The notes: generated by a model from the letters alone, not told the origin. DNA of 64,000 bases from CAYOWK01 sp964407665 (GCA_964407665.1 CAYOWK010000006.1:1-64000); one strand, 5' to 3'; positions 9,077 to 18,328 are shown, counted from the stretch's first letter. Made by a program: numbers and translations.

Positions 9077-9556
9077 GCTGCCGCCTCGCCTAAACTCCCC
9101 CTCGCGCCTGTCATGGGAGGGTTCGGGGGCCACCGAACCGCGAACGACAGGCGCCGGTCGGCGTGGGACCGGCCTTGTATCCATCCGGCTGCCCGTCACG
9201 GGGGCCGGACAGGCGCAAGGCGGGCCCATCGGGACCCCGGGGAACTGAAACCGGGGAAGCCTCGGGGATGGCGGCATCCCCTGCACGCGCGGCTCGGCGA
9301 TAGGGCCTGGACCAACGTCCGGTCTGATCGGGCTTCCAGGCTGCGCCTCTTCAGGGCGGCCCGGGAGTTCCGGACCGGAACGGAAATCCTCGATGCTCCC
9401 TGCCGGGACGACAAACGACCGCGGGGCGCGTGGGAACACGCACCGGCCAGCGCAAGCTGGCAACTTATACAAGTCGGCGTGCTTCCCGCGCGCCCCGTCC
9501 TCCTGTGTTTCGGGAGGGGAGCTACAGCATCACGGACGGCTTGAGGCCGGTCCGGC
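9077..9556 (-). repeat. Composite intergenic repeat, copy A
   Basis: The first of three related non-coding elements. On the minus strand it starts with a conserved block of about 130 bases (9556 down to about 9423). This block contains a Cys-free pseudo-coding stretch and the hairpin GCCAGC-ttgc-GCTGGC. A middle part and a conserved end, CGAACCCTCCCATGACAGG (about 9120-9138 complement), follow. Open frames inside it (for example the +1 frame before osmC) are artefacts of high GC. With the tmRNA and the hairpins above it fills the whole 8673-9660 gap; I see no gene there. Confidence 0.7.
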
Positions 9557-9660
9557 CGGGAACGCGCATCTGCACCGTCACACGAAATTCACCTCACGCC
9601 ACTGGCGGAACAAAGCATCCGTCCACAGGTTTCAGCGCAGGATACAACCGGGAGATCACC

Positions 9661-10086
9661 ATGAAACGCACCGCCACCGCCGTCTGGTCCGGCGACCTCA
9701 AGACCGGCGAGGGCGCCATCTCGATGCAGAGCGGCGTCATCACGGACAGCCCCTATACCTTCAAGGCGCGTTTCGAGGACGAGAGCGGCAGGTCCGCCAC
9801 AAATCCGGAAGAGCTCATCGCCGCCGCGCACGCCTCCTGCTTCACCATGCAGCTGTCGCACTTCCTTGCCGAGGCGGGTCATCCCGCCACGAAGCTCACC
9901 ACCACAGCCGAGGTCACGGTGATCCCGGGAACCGGCATCACCAGAAGCGCGCTGACCCTGCGCGGCGACGTGCCCGGAATGTCTGCGGACGATTTTGCCG
10001 CCAGCGCGCAGAAGGCGAAAGAAGGCTGCCCGGTCTCGAAGGCGCTGGCCGCCATCGAGATCACCCTCGACGCCAGCCTTGCCTGA
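9661..10086 (+). CDS. osmC: OsmC family peroxiredoxin
   Basis: Reduces organic hydroperoxides with a two-cysteine mechanism in the cytoplasm. The 141-residue chain has the reactive Cys 60 in AAAHASCFTMQL and the resolving Cys 123 in KEGCPVSKAL, together with the family Glu in NPEELIAAAH. The N-terminal TATAVWSGDLKTGEGAI matches the OsmC rather than the Ohr branch. I use the Met at 9661, with GGGAGA upstream; a longer in-frame extension lies in repeat DNA. It is convergent with the P450 gene, 2 bases apart, with no visible terminator between them. Confidence 0.92.
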   Translation: MKRTATAVWSGDLKTGEGAISMQSGVITDSPYTFKARFEDESGRSATNPEELIAAAHASCFTMQLSHFLAEAGHPATKLTTTAEVTVIPGTGITRSALTLRGDVPGMSADDFAASAQKAKEGCPVSKALAAIEITLDASLA

Positions 10087-10088
10087 CC

Positions 10089-11483
10089 TCAGCCGCCTCG
10101 CGCCTCGACCCGGAGCGGCATCCCCTGCTCCGGGCGCAGCGTGATGCGGATGTTCGGCGAGAGCCGATACTCCGGGCACGGCAGGAAGCGGATGCTCCGC
10201 ACAAGCGTGGCCAGGATGGCGATCGCCTCCATGTAGGCGAACTTCAGCCCGATGCAGATGCGCGGGCCGGCGCCGAAGGGCATGAACTGGAAGCGGTGCA
10301 TCCCCTTGGCCCGTTCGGGCGCAAACCGGTCCGGATCGAACGCCTCCGGCCGGTCCCACAGTCTCCCGTGGCGGTGCATCACATAGATCATCGCAAACGC
10401 CATATCGCCGGCCTTCACATCGATCTCGCCAACCCTGAGATCAGACGTTGCGACCCGGTCGATGATTGCGACGGGCGGATAGAGCCGCATCGCCTCCTTG
10501 ATGACCTGCTCATGGAAGACGAGCTCATCGAGCATGTCCGCTGTCACCGCGCCGTCGCCGCAAACCTCGCGGGCTTCGCGCGCCAGCCGGTCCTGGATCC
10601 CCGGCGCGTTGGCGATCAGATAGAGCGCATATGTCAGCGTCAGGGCGGTGGTCTCGTGCCCCGCCGCAATGAAGGTCACGACATTGTCGCGCAGCTCGAT
10701 GTCGGTGAAGCCACGCCCGCTCTCCGGATCGCGCGCCGCGAGCAGCAGGCCCAGAAGGTCCGGTTTCTCCTGCCCGCTCGCCTTGCGGCGGGCGATGGCG
10801 CCGACCGCTGCAGCCTGCAACTGGCGCGCGGCGCGCCTGCCCTTCTCCGCCCACGGACGCGGGACCCAGTTCGGCGCGCCCAGCATGTCCAGCATGTCCG
10901 GCTTGCCCATCACCTCGACATAGTCCGAGACCGAGCGCGCGACGCGCTCCGGCTGGAAGCCGGGATCGGCGCCGCCGAGGATCGTCTCGAGAATCACATC
11001 CAGCGTCGCATGCTGCATCTCGCCCATGATGTCGGCGGTCGAACCGCCCTGCGCCAGCAGGCGCTGCGTGGCCGCCTCGGCGGCATCCGAAAACGCAGGC
11101 ACAAGCGCCTTGAGCGCATCGATCCGGAACGCCGGAGACGCCGCGCGGCGCTGGAATTTCCAGTGCTCGCCCATCGCCGACAGCAGGCCCTCGCCGACCG
11201 CAGGCCCCAGCAAGCGCTTCTGGAACGGAGACTTCGCAAACACATCGGGATGCTCGTGCAGCATCGCCCGGACATCATCGGGGCTGCGGAAATAGTGGAA
11301 CTGCCGGCCCATCCAGTGCGCCGCGTGGTACGGCTCGGCGTACATGATGCGCGGCCAGACCTTCAGGGGGTTGTCGATCATGCCAAAGAGGGCGCGCACC
11401 GTCCCGACCGGATGCTCCGGAGGAATGGCGGTGTCCGGCACGAACAGCGCCCCTGCCGCGGCGTCTGTGAACGTATCGGGCAT
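10089..11483 (-). CDS. Cytochrome P450
   Basis: A 464-residue soluble heme monooxygenase. The I-helix oxygen-activation motif AGHETT, the K-helix KEAMRL (ExxR) and the heme-thiolate loop FGAGPRICIG are all intact, with PDRFAPERAKG between the last two. There is no N-terminal membrane anchor, as usual for bacterial P450s. The LYLI-type long-chain layout resembles CYP families acting on fatty acids or terpenoids, but the substrate cannot be told from sequence. No ferredoxin or reductase gene is adjacent, so electrons must come from elsewhere. Transcribed alone, divergent from sspB. Confidence 0.93.
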   Translation of the reverse strand: MPDTFTDAAAGALFVPDTAIPPEHPVGTVRALFGMIDNPLKVWPRIMYAEPYHAAHWMGRQFHYFRSPDDVRAMLHEHPDVFAKSPFQKRLLGPAVGEGLLSAMGEHWKFQRRAASPAFRIDALKALVPAFSDAAEAATQRLLAQGGSTADIMGEMQHATLDVILETILGGADPGFQPERVARSVSDYVEVMGKPDMLDMLGAPNWVPRPWAEKGRRAARQLQAAAVGAIARRKASGQEKPDLLGLLLAARDPESGRGFTDIELRDNVVTFIAAGHETTALTLTYALYLIANAPGIQDRLAREAREVCGDGAVTADMLDELVFHEQVIKEAMRLYPPVAIIDRVATSDLRVGEIDVKAGDMAFAMIYVMHRHGRLWDRPEAFDPDRFAPERAKGMHRFQFMPFGAGPRICIGLKFAYMEAIAILATLVRSIRFLPCPEYRLSPNIRITLRPEQGMPLRVEARGG

Positions 11484-11676
11484 CTGGACAGGCTCCTGCG
11501 TCAGGCGGACCGGCTATCGGTGGAACGAAGCCGACTCGTGTCTGTTATGCAGGCGCCCGTGACGGGAATCCATCCGCACGTTAGAATGAACACGCCCCGG
11601 GCGCTTTGCGTTCGCTTGAGGCAAGAACAGGATTTACCGGCGGCGCAGCCGGGACTACAGCCACATCTCTTGGAAC

Positions 11677-12174
11677 ATGGAGGGCAGGGTGGATCGCGCG
11701 GGTTCTGCGAAAGACCATATCGGATATCAGGCCCTCACCCAGGCGGCGCTCAAGGGCGTCGTCCGCGCGGCGCTTCAGAAGGCTGGCGAACTCGGCGCGT
11801 TGCCGGGCGGCCACCATTTCTATGTGACGTTCCGCACCCGTACGCCGGGCGTCCAGATGGCGGACTATCTGAAGGACAAGTTCCCTGACGAGATGACGAT
11901 CGTCATCCAGCACCAGTACTGGGACCTTGAAGTTACCGACGATCATTTCGAGATCATCCTGAAATTTTCGGGCGTGCCCCAGCACCTCTCGATCCCCTTC
12001 TCCGCCCTCTCCCGCTTCTTTGATCCTTCAGTGAATTTCGGTCTCCAGTTCGACGAGACGGAAGCCCCCGCCCTGCCGTCGCGCAGCCCGGCAGCCCGGC
12101 AACCGGTCGCTGCCGCGCCGACCGCCTCCGGCGACACCACGATCGTCTCCCTCGACGCCTTCCGGCGGAAATGA
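11677..12174 (+). CDS. sspB: ClpXP adaptor SspB, alphaproteobacterial type
   Basis: Binds the tmRNA-encoded degradation tag and hands tagged proteins to ClpXP. The substrate-binding barrel spans residues 13-118 (GGHHFYVTFRTRTPGVQ, MTIVIQHQYWDLEV). A Pro/Ala-rich linker leads to the C-terminal ClpX-binding tail TTIVSLDAFRRK. The start could be this ATG or a GTG at 11689: the best ribosome site, GGAGGG at 11679-11684, favours the GTG. The 165-residue length fits the alpha family. The stop overlaps the next start (ATGA), so it is coupled to the thioesterase. The ssrA gene lies 3 kb upstream. Confidence 0.93.
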   Translation: MEGRVDRAGSAKDHIGYQALTQAALKGVVRAALQKAGELGALPGGHHFYVTFRTRTPGVQMADYLKDKFPDEMTIVIQHQYWDLEVTDDHFEIILKFSGVPQHLSIPFSALSRFFDPSVNFGLQFDETEAPALPSRSPAARQPVAAAPTASGDTTIVSLDAFRRK

Positions 12175-12629
12175 GCGAAAGCCCCGAGACCCGGCCGCCT
12201 CTCTCCGACGCGGACATGCTGGCGCGCTTCCAGACGTCGAAGAAGCGGCCGCCCTGCACCGAGACCCTCGGCATGCGCCTGACCCATGTGGATCAGGCGA
12301 ACCAGACAATCCGCCTCGAATTCGATGCGGCGCCGGGCTTCGCCAACCCCACCGGCGCTATCCAGGGCGGCTTCATCGCCGCCATGCTCGACGAAGCCAT
12401 GAGCACCTGTTGCATCATAGCCTCGAACATCACGATGAACGCGCCGACGCTGGAGATGAAGGTGTCGTTCCTGCGACCGCTCTTTGTAGGCAAGGCAGTC
12501 TGCGAGGCCCGAATCCTGAAGCTGGGACGCTCGGTCGCGTTCGTCGAGGCAGAGCTTGCCGGCCCGGACGGCGAAATCGTCGCGAAAGCCAGCGCCACCC
12601 AGGCCCCAAAGCCCTTCAAGCGGTTCTAG
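12171..12629 (+). CDS. PaaI-family hotdog-fold thioesterase
   Basis: A 152-residue acyl-CoA thioesterase-like protein. The hotdog core shows NPTGAIQGGFIAAMLDEAM (residues 59-77), which carries the usual catalytic acid in the long helix, and the strand TLEMKVSFLRPL. About 35 extra N-terminal residues precede the fold. It is translationally coupled to sspB by a 4-base overlap, a pairing kept in several alphaproteobacteria, though no mechanistic link to proteolysis is known to me. The natural acyl substrate is unknown. Confidence 0.85.
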   Translation: MSESPETRPPLSDADMLARFQTSKKRPPCTETLGMRLTHVDQANQTIRLEFDAAPGFANPTGAIQGGFIAAMLDEAMSTCCIIASNITMNAPTLEMKVSFLRPLFVGKAVCEARILKLGRSVAFVEAELAGPDGEIVAKASATQAPKPFKRF

Positions 12630-12721
12630 CCCCCCGGAATTCTGCGGCGCCGGGTCCATGCAGGCGCCTGCGGACGTTGCCGCACCTCGTCATCTCGGGT
12701 TAGGTCTGCCCCGGATACCGA

Positions 12722-13711
12722 ATGGGAGGGGCTGACTTGCCGACAATCTTCGTGACGGGCGGCGCCGGCTATGTCGGCAGCCACTGCTGCAAGGCCTTCC
12801 AGCGCGCCGGCTGGACCGTCGTGGTGTTCGACAATCTCAGCCGGGGCCACCGCGAGTTCGTCCGCTACGGAGACCTGATCGAGGGCGACCTCCTCGACCA
12901 GCCGGCCCTCGCCGCCGCGCTGGAGAAGGTCAAGCCGGACGTCGTCGCCCACTTCGCCGCCCTCTCCTATGTCGGCGAGTCGGTCGAGAAGCCCGAACTC
13001 TACTATCGCAACAACACCACCGGCACGTTGAACCTCGTCGAGGCCATGCGCGGCGCCGGCGTGGACAAGCTGCTGTTCTCGTCCACCTGCGCCACCTATG
13101 GCATACCCGTCCGTACCCCCATCGACGAGAACCACCCGCAATCGCCGATCAACCCCTATGGCTGGTCGAAGCTGTTCGTGGAGCGCATCCTGCAGGACTT
13201 CACCGCCGCCAACACGTTCAGCTATGTCGCCCTGCGCTACTTCAACGCGGCCGGCGCCGACGCCGAGGGAGAGATCGGCGAGCGCCACGAGCCCGAGACC
13301 CACGCCATCCCGCTGGCGATCCGCGGCGCGCTTTCTTCCGACTACACCTTCACGATCTTCGGGGACGACTTCGACACGCGCGACGGCACCTGCGTGCGCG
13401 ACTACATCCACGTGACCGATCTTGCCGAGGCGCACAAACTGGCCATCGAGCACCTGCTGAACGGCGGCCCGTCCGAAATCTTCAACCTCGGCACTGGCAT
13501 TGGCACCACGGTGGCCGAGATCGTCGGAGCGGTGGAGAAGGTTGCGGGCAAGTCCTTCCCGCGCAAGGTCGGCCCGCGTCGCGCAGGCGATCCGCCTGCC
13601 CTGTTCGCTTCCAATACCAAGGCCAGGGAAGTGCTGGGGTGGGAGCCGAAACACTCCGACATCGACAACATCATCCGCACGGCCTGGCGCTGGCACGCCC
13701 AAGGCGGGTGA
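12722..13711 (+). CDS. galE: UDP-glucose 4-epimerase
   Basis: Interconverts UDP-glucose and UDP-galactose for envelope polysaccharide synthesis; cytoplasmic, NAD-dependent. The dinucleotide fold TGGAGYVGS is at residues 12-20. The catalytic Ser/Thr region is SSTCATYG at 120-127, and the YxxxK pair is Tyr 146/Lys 150 in YGWSK. ALRYFNAAGADAEGEIGE and RDGTCVRDYIHVTDLA are the standard downstream blocks. Length (329) is typical. An alternative TTG start lies five codons in (PTIFVTGG). No galactose-operon genes adjoin it; it converges on the GGDEF gene. Confidence 0.95.
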   Translation: MGGADLPTIFVTGGAGYVGSHCCKAFQRAGWTVVVFDNLSRGHREFVRYGDLIEGDLLDQPALAAALEKVKPDVVAHFAALSYVGESVEKPELYYRNNTTGTLNLVEAMRGAGVDKLLFSSTCATYGIPVRTPIDENHPQSPINPYGWSKLFVERILQDFTAANTFSYVALRYFNAAGADAEGEIGERHEPETHAIPLAIRGALSSDYTFTIFGDDFDTRDGTCVRDYIHVTDLAEAHKLAIEHLLNGGPSEIFNLGTGIGTTVAEIVGAVEKVAGKSFPRKVGPRRAGDPPALFASNTKAREVLGWEPKHSDIDNIIRTAWRWHAQGG

Positions 13712-13776
13712 AGGACGGTTTCTGCGTGGAATGAATTCCGCGCCCGGTGATCGGCCGCTCCGGCGCGAGCGCGCGA

Positions 13777-14478
13777 TCAGGCGCGCGCGCGCCGGTTCAG
13801 GGCCTTGTCGGCAAACATGGCCTCGTCAGCGAGGGCAAGCACCCGCTCGGCCGCCTCCGTTCCGTCGATGTCGGCGACGCCAAACGAGGTCGCGACCGAC
13901 AGCTCGACGCCGTCATGGTGCATGCGCTCCGTTCGCAGGGCAGCCGCAAGCGCTTCGGCTTTCTGTCTAGCTGCCTCGGGTCCGACATGGGTCAGCACCA
14001 CAGCGAACTCGTCGCCGCCGATGCGGCCCACAATGTCTGTCTCACGGGTCTGGCGGATGAGGGTCTCACCGATGGCGCGCAGTACCTGGTCGCCTGCGGC
14101 GTGGCCGTAAAGGTCGTTGACGGTCTTGAACCCGTTGAGATCGAAATAGATGAGGCTCGCCTCGATCTCGTGGCGCCTGACCAGAGCGACAACCCGCGTT
14201 GTCTCGCGGACAAACGCACGGCGGTTGTAGACCGGCACAAGCGGATCGTGGTCGGCCGCTGACTGGGCCTGCGACAGCGCCAGCTTGAGGTCGTCCACGT
14301 CCATCCGGAGGGCGTCAATCTCGCCGAACAGGGCGTTGAAGGCGGCCCGGACCTCTCGCGTCATGTGGGCCTGCGGCACGCCGAAAGCGGCGGCGGCGCG
14401 GCCTGCGCCATCCTGCGGCGCGTCGCTGACCACGCTGTCCAGCCGCTTGCGGCCCGAGAAGATCGAAATGAAACGCAT
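13777..14478 (-). CDS. GGDEF diguanylate cyclase with intact I-site
   Basis: Predicted to make the second messenger cyclic di-GMP. The 233-residue cytoplasmic protein has a short helical N-terminus (residues 40-75, a likely dimerising coiled coil, ALRMDVDDLKLALSQAQ) and a single GGDEF domain. The domain carries YFDLNGFKTVND, the active-site GGDEF at 154-158 and the inhibitory RxxD site RETD at 145-148, five residues before it. Both sites being intact predicts an active, product-inhibited enzyme. No membrane or sensory input domain is seen. Divergent from purE, convergent with galE. Confidence 0.9.
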   Translation of the reverse strand: MRFISIFSGRKRLDSVVSDAPQDGAGRAAAAFGVPQAHMTREVRAAFNALFGEIDALRMDVDDLKLALSQAQSAADHDPLVPVYNRRAFVRETTRVVALVRRHEIEASLIYFDLNGFKTVNDLYGHAAGDQVLRAIGETLIRQTRETDIVGRIGGDEFAVVLTHVGPEAARQKAEALAAALRTERMHHDGVELSVATSFGVADIDGTEAAERVLALADEAMFADKALNRRARA

Positions 14479-14560
14479 CGGCGCGGGATTCTCCAGCGCG
14501 GAGTCAGCCGCAAGAGGTTTAGCACATCGTTAACTGCGTTAACTCTCCCCGAGCATCGCA

Positions 14561-14588
14561 TTGCAGCCCGACGCGCGCTGCGTATAGT
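14561..14588 (+). promoter_or_regulatory. Sigma-70-type promoter candidate for purEK
   Basis: TTGCAG (14561-14566), a 16-base spacer and TATAGT (14583-14588) resemble a housekeeping promoter, about 105 bases before the purE start. The leader between contains GC-rich repeats (CTCGGGCCCGGAG), but no riboswitch that I recognise. Confidence 0.5.
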
Positions 14589-14692
14589 GCCGCCCTTCTC
14601 GGGCCCGGAGACGGCTCGCGAGCCCGGTCGTTCTGCGTCGTCTGGCGCCTGGCGTGAACCGGTCTCGGGTTTGAAGGCATCCGGAGACGTCT

Positions 14693-15187
14693 ATGAGTGG
14701 GGGCGCGGCGCTGGTCGGCATCGTGATGGGGAGCCGTTCCGACTGGCCCACGATGAAACTCGCGGCTGACATGCTGACGGAGCTGGGTGTGCCCTTCGAA
14801 ACGAAAGTGGTCTCGGCGCACCGGACGCCGGAGCGTCTTGTGGCCTATGCGAAGTCCGCCCGCACGCGCGGCCTCAAGGTCATCGTCGCCGGCGCTGGCG
14901 GCGCGGCCCATTTGCCCGGCATGATCGCCGCAATGACGTCCCTGCCCGTGCTGGGCGTACCGGTCTCTTCCCGCCAGCTCTCGGGCCTCGACAGCCTCCT
15001 GTCGATTGTCCAGATGCCAAAGGGCGTGCCCGTGGGCACGCTGGCCATTGGCGAGGCCGGCGGGGCAAATGCCGGGCTTCTCGCCGCCTCGATCCTCGCC
15101 TCCAGCGACGACGAGCTGGCCGCCCGCCTTGATGCGTGGCGGGACAAACAGACGGCCTCTGTGCCTGAAACTGTAGAGGATCTTTGA
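14693..15187 (+). CDS. purE: 5-(carboxyamino)imidazole ribonucleotide mutase (PurE class I)
   Basis: Moves the carboxyl group of N5-CAIR to C4 in de novo purine synthesis. Family marks are GIVMGSRSDWPTM (residues 9-21), the catalytic His in VSAHRTPERL, the GAGGAAHLPGM loop and LGVPVSS. The 164-residue length is normal for class I, and the adjacent purK confirms the bacterial two-enzyme route. Its stop codon shares a base with the purK start (TGATG). Confidence 0.96.
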   Translation: MSGGAALVGIVMGSRSDWPTMKLAADMLTELGVPFETKVVSAHRTPERLVAYAKSARTRGLKVIVAGAGGAAHLPGMIAAMTSLPVLGVPVSSRQLSGLDSLLSIVQMPKGVPVGTLAIGEAGGANAGLLAASILASSDDELAARLDAWRDKQTASVPETVEDL

Positions 15188-16281
15188 TGGCAGGCCCCTC
15201 CGCCCGACCGTCCGTGAAGCCGGGCGACACGATCGGCATCCTTGGCGGCGGCCAGCTGGGCCGCATGCTGGCGGTTGCAGCGGCGGAGCTTGGCCTCGAC
15301 GTCCACATCTTCACGCCCGAAGAGAACAGCCCCGCGTCACGGGTCGCCGCCCGCACGTTTGTCGCCCGCTACGACGACCGCGAGGCGCTGGCCGAGTTTG
15401 CGAAGTCGGTGGCCGTGGTGACGCTGGAGTTCGAGAATGTCCCGACCGGCGCGGTGGAGGAGATCATCGCCGCGGGTGTCGCCGTGCGGCCAGGCCCGCG
15501 CGCCCTCGAGACTGCGCAGGACCGCTTCGCTGAAAAGACCTTCCTGAAATCGATCGGGGTGCCGCCCCCCGCCTTCGAGCGTATCGACGGGCCGGGCGGC
15601 ATCAACTCGGCGCTGGACCGGCTGGGCGGCAAGGGCATCCTGAAGACGCGCTTTTCCGGCTATGACGGCAAGGGGCAGGCCCGGCTCGAGGGGCGCGTCA
15701 ACGCCACCGAAGTCTGGGATTCGATCGGCGGCCAGCCGGCCATCCTGGAGGCGCTTGTCGATTTCGAGCGCGAGATTTCCGTCATCGCGGCGCGTGGGGC
15801 CGACGGAGCCTTCGTTGCCTACGATCCGCCGGAGAACGATCACGCGGGCGGCATCCTGCGCCGATCTGCCTTCCCGGCTTCCGTACCACAGGCCGTGATC
15901 GAGGAAGCTGTCGCACTGACCCGCAAACTGGCCGAGAGCCTCGACTATGTCGGCGTGCTGGCGCTGGAGCTCTTCCTGACGAAGGACGGCCGCCTGCTTG
16001 CCAACGAATTCGCGCCGCGCGTCCACAACTCCGGTCACTGGACGGCGGACGCCTGCGCCTGCTCGCAATTCGAACAACAGATCCGCGCCGTCTGCGGTTG
16101 GCCAATGGGCGACGTCATGCGCCATTCCAGCGGCGAAATGATCAATCTTCTGGGGTCGGACGTCGATGGATGGGCGGGCTACCTTGAAGAAGGCGCCAGG
16201 CTGCACATGTATGGCAAGCGGCGCGTGATCGAGGGTCGCAAGATGGGCCACGTCACCCGCCTCCGCCCCCTCCCCCGGTGA
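15187..16281 (+). CDS. purK: 5-(carboxyamino)imidazole ribonucleotide synthase
   Basis: ATP-grasp enzyme that makes N5-CAIR from AIR, bicarbonate and ATP, the substrate of PurE. The N-terminal GILGGGQLGRMLA, the ATP-grasp part with KTRFSGYDGKGQ, the EALVDFEREISVI strand and the C-terminal NEFAPRVHNSGHWT are all visible. I use the ATG at 15187, which overlaps the purE stop; an upstream TTG is in frame but adds only one codon. Length 364 fits. It ends 3 bases before the convergent glutathione transferase gene. Confidence 0.96.
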   Translation: MAGPSARPSVKPGDTIGILGGGQLGRMLAVAAAELGLDVHIFTPEENSPASRVAARTFVARYDDREALAEFAKSVAVVTLEFENVPTGAVEEIIAAGVAVRPGPRALETAQDRFAEKTFLKSIGVPPPAFERIDGPGGINSALDRLGGKGILKTRFSGYDGKGQARLEGRVNATEVWDSIGGQPAILEALVDFEREISVIAARGADGAFVAYDPPENDHAGGILRRSAFPASVPQAVIEEAVALTRKLAESLDYVGVLALELFLTKDGRLLANEFAPRVHNSGHWTADACACSQFEQQIRAVCGWPMGDVMRHSSGEMINLLGSDVDGWAGYLEEGARLHMYGKRRVIEGRKMGHVTRLRPLPR

Positions 16282-16284
16282 GTG

Positions 16285-16941
16285 TCAGAACTCCATATCG
16301 AGTTCTTCAACTTCCATCGGCTCAGCCTTCGCCTTCTTCGTCCACTCCTTCATCGGCGCCCAGTTCAGGACCCGGTCGCGGTACTTTGCCAGGCGCTCGT
16401 CGAGTGTAACGTCATAGGTCTGGAAGCGGGTGCAGACCGGGGCGTACATGGCGTCCGCAAGGCAAGGCTTGTCGCCAAAGAGGAACGGGCCGCCATAGGC
16501 GTCGAGGCACTCCGTCCAGATCGTCAGCACGCGGCGAATGTCGGACCGGGCGCCCGTGAAGACCTTGAAGCCCTTGTAGCTGGCACGGAGGTTCATCGGC
16601 AGCGCGGAGCGCAGATTATAGAAACCTGCATGCATCTCGCCGCTGATGGAACGGCAGTGCGCGCGCTTCACGCGTTCGAGCGGCAGAAGTCCTGCATCAG
16701 GATGGAGCTCGTCAAGGTATTCGGCGATGGCCAGTACGTCCCAGACGACGGCGTCATCGTGTTCGAGCCGCGGCGTGAGAACGGTGGGGGAGAGCAGGAG
16801 AAGTTCAGCGCGCGAATTCGGGTCGTCGATCGGGACGCTCTCGACCTCGACTTCGAGGCCGGCAAGCTTGCAGCAGAGCCAGGCCCGGAGCGACCAGGAC
16901 GAGTAGTTCCTGCTCGAGATTACCAGCTTCGCGCCCGACAT
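16285..16941 (-). CDS. Glutathione S-transferase family protein
   Basis: A 218-residue cytosolic protein. The thioredoxin-like N-domain starts AKLVISSRNYSSWSLRAWL, in which a Ser of the SSW segment takes the catalytic place, and includes SPTVLTPRLEHDD (the cis-Pro loop) and AIAEYLDELHP. The all-helical C-domain follows from about residue 90. The substrate is unknown. I use the Met of MSGAKLVISS (16941); the longer frame adds unrelated sequence. It is convergent with purK and divergent from the PHA depolymerase gene. Confidence 0.87.
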   Translation of the reverse strand: MSGAKLVISSRNYSSWSLRAWLCCKLAGLEVEVESVPIDDPNSRAELLLLSPTVLTPRLEHDDAVVWDVLAIAEYLDELHPDAGLLPLERVKRAHCRSISGEMHAGFYNLRSALPMNLRASYKGFKVFTGARSDIRRVLTIWTECLDAYGGPFLFGDKPCLADAMYAPVCTRFQTYDVTLDERLAKYRDRVLNWAPMKEWTKKAKAEPMEVEELDMEF

Positions 16942-17069
16942 ATCACCACTTTCCTTCCCTTTAATCTTGATATGCAATGGTATCTCGCAGTGCAGCAAGC
17001 TGGATTCTACCCTGACCCGGTTAAACAGCTTCTCTTGCTGGTCTGCCTGAAAACAAGGCGCTCGGACTG

Positions 17070-18284
17070 ATGTGGTATCATTTCTACGAGGCGCAGAAGC
17101 GCGCTTCCGCCCCCTTCAGGGCCGCCGCCGCTGCTGCCGTGCAGATGCGCGGAGCACTTAACGGAGCCGCTTCCAAGGCTCCCACGAACCAGATTCTGGC
17201 CGGTCTCGAGCTGGCGAGCCGCGCCACTTTGACACACACCCGGCCGCCGTTCGACATCGGAACTGTCCAGGTCGAGAATCAGATTGCGACCGTCACCGAG
17301 GAAGTCGCGCTTGATCTGCCCTTCGGCGACCTGCTGCACTTCAAGAAGGACATCGACGCCCCGCAGCCGCGAGTCCTGATCGTGGCTCCGCTGTCCGGGC
17401 ACTTCGCGACCCTCCTGCGCGGTACCGCAAAGACGATGCTTCAGGACCACGATGTCTACATAACAGACTGGAAGAATCCGCGCGACATCCCGCTTGGGGC
17501 CGGCAGGTTCGGGTTCGAGGACTATGTCGACTACCTTATCAAATTCCTCGAGCACCTTGGTCCTGGCGCCCATATGGTGGCGGTGTGCCAGCCGTGTGTG
17601 CAGGCCATCGTCGCCACCTCGGTGATGGCCGAGCAGAAGAACCCGTGCGAACCGCGCAGCCTGACCCTGATGGCCGGCCCCATCGACTGCCGCATCAATC
17701 CGACCTCCGTGAACGACCTTGCCACCGAGCATCCGATCGGCTGGTTCCGCAACAACCTGATCTCGACGGTTCCCTTTCCGCTTCAGGGTTGGGGCCGGCG
17801 CGTCTATCCGGGTTTCGTGCAGGTCAGCGCGTTCGTTCAGATGAACCCGGACCGGCATATCGACGCCCACAAGAACCTCTACAAGCACCTGGTAGACGGC
17901 GAGGAGGCCGAGGCCGGGCGCATCAAGGAATTCTATGACGAGTACTTCGCAGTGCTCGACCTGACGGAGGAGTTCTACCTCGAAACCGTCGAGTGGGTGT
18001 TCCAGGAGATGCTGCTGCCGCTCGGCAAGCTGACACACCGCGGACGGCCCGTGGACCCCTCTGCCATCCGCCGTACGGCGCTGCTGACGGTCGAAGGCGA
18101 GCGGGACGACATCTGCTCGGTCGGCCAGACCGCCGCCGCGCACGATCTCGCATCCAAGCTGCGCCCGCATCTGCGCCACCACCATCTGCAGGCCGGCGTG
18201 GGGCACTATGGCGTCTTCAACGGCCGCCGCTGGGAATCTCAGATCTATCCGCGCGTGCGCAGCGTGATCCTCTCGATGGAATAG
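17070..18284 (+). CDS. phaZ: Intracellular polyhydroxyalkanoate depolymerase
   Basis: Degrades native poly-3-hydroxybutyrate granules in the cytoplasm. The 404-residue sequence has the family start MWYHFYEAQKRASAPFR, the lipase-like box VCQPC with the nucleophile Cys 173 (Cys replaces Ser in this class), the VYITDWKNPRDIP block also found in PHA synthases, and the C-terminal His region GVGHYGVFNGRRWE. The acid in TVEGERDDICSVGQT completes the triad. This shows that the organism stores PHB. No synthase or phasin gene is nearby, so storage genes are scattered. Confidence 0.94.
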   Translation: MWYHFYEAQKRASAPFRAAAAAAVQMRGALNGAASKAPTNQILAGLELASRATLTHTRPPFDIGTVQVENQIATVTEEVALDLPFGDLLHFKKDIDAPQPRVLIVAPLSGHFATLLRGTAKTMLQDHDVYITDWKNPRDIPLGAGRFGFEDYVDYLIKFLEHLGPGAHMVAVCQPCVQAIVATSVMAEQKNPCEPRSLTLMAGPIDCRINPTSVNDLATEHPIGWFRNNLISTVPFPLQGWGRRVYPGFVQVSAFVQMNPDRHIDAHKNLYKHLVDGEEAEAGRIKEFYDEYFAVLDLTEEFYLETVEWVFQEMLLPLGKLTHRGRPVDPSAIRRTALLTVEGERDDICSVGQTAAAHDLASKLRPHLRHHHLQAGVGHYGVFNGRRWESQIYPRVRSVILSME

Positions 18285-18328
18285 TCCGTCTGCGTGCAGG
18301 GTCGTGCGCGCGGCAACCAACATAGGTC

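Noticed and set aside
9393..11888. 831-codon plus-strand open frame
   Set aside because: It crosses repeat copy A, osmC and the antisense of the P450; no protein family fits.
14529..14543. GTTAAC-tgc-GTTAAC as a CtrA box
   Set aside because: The TTAA elements are 5 bases apart; the CtrA consensus needs 7. It may still be an operator, but not on this evidence.
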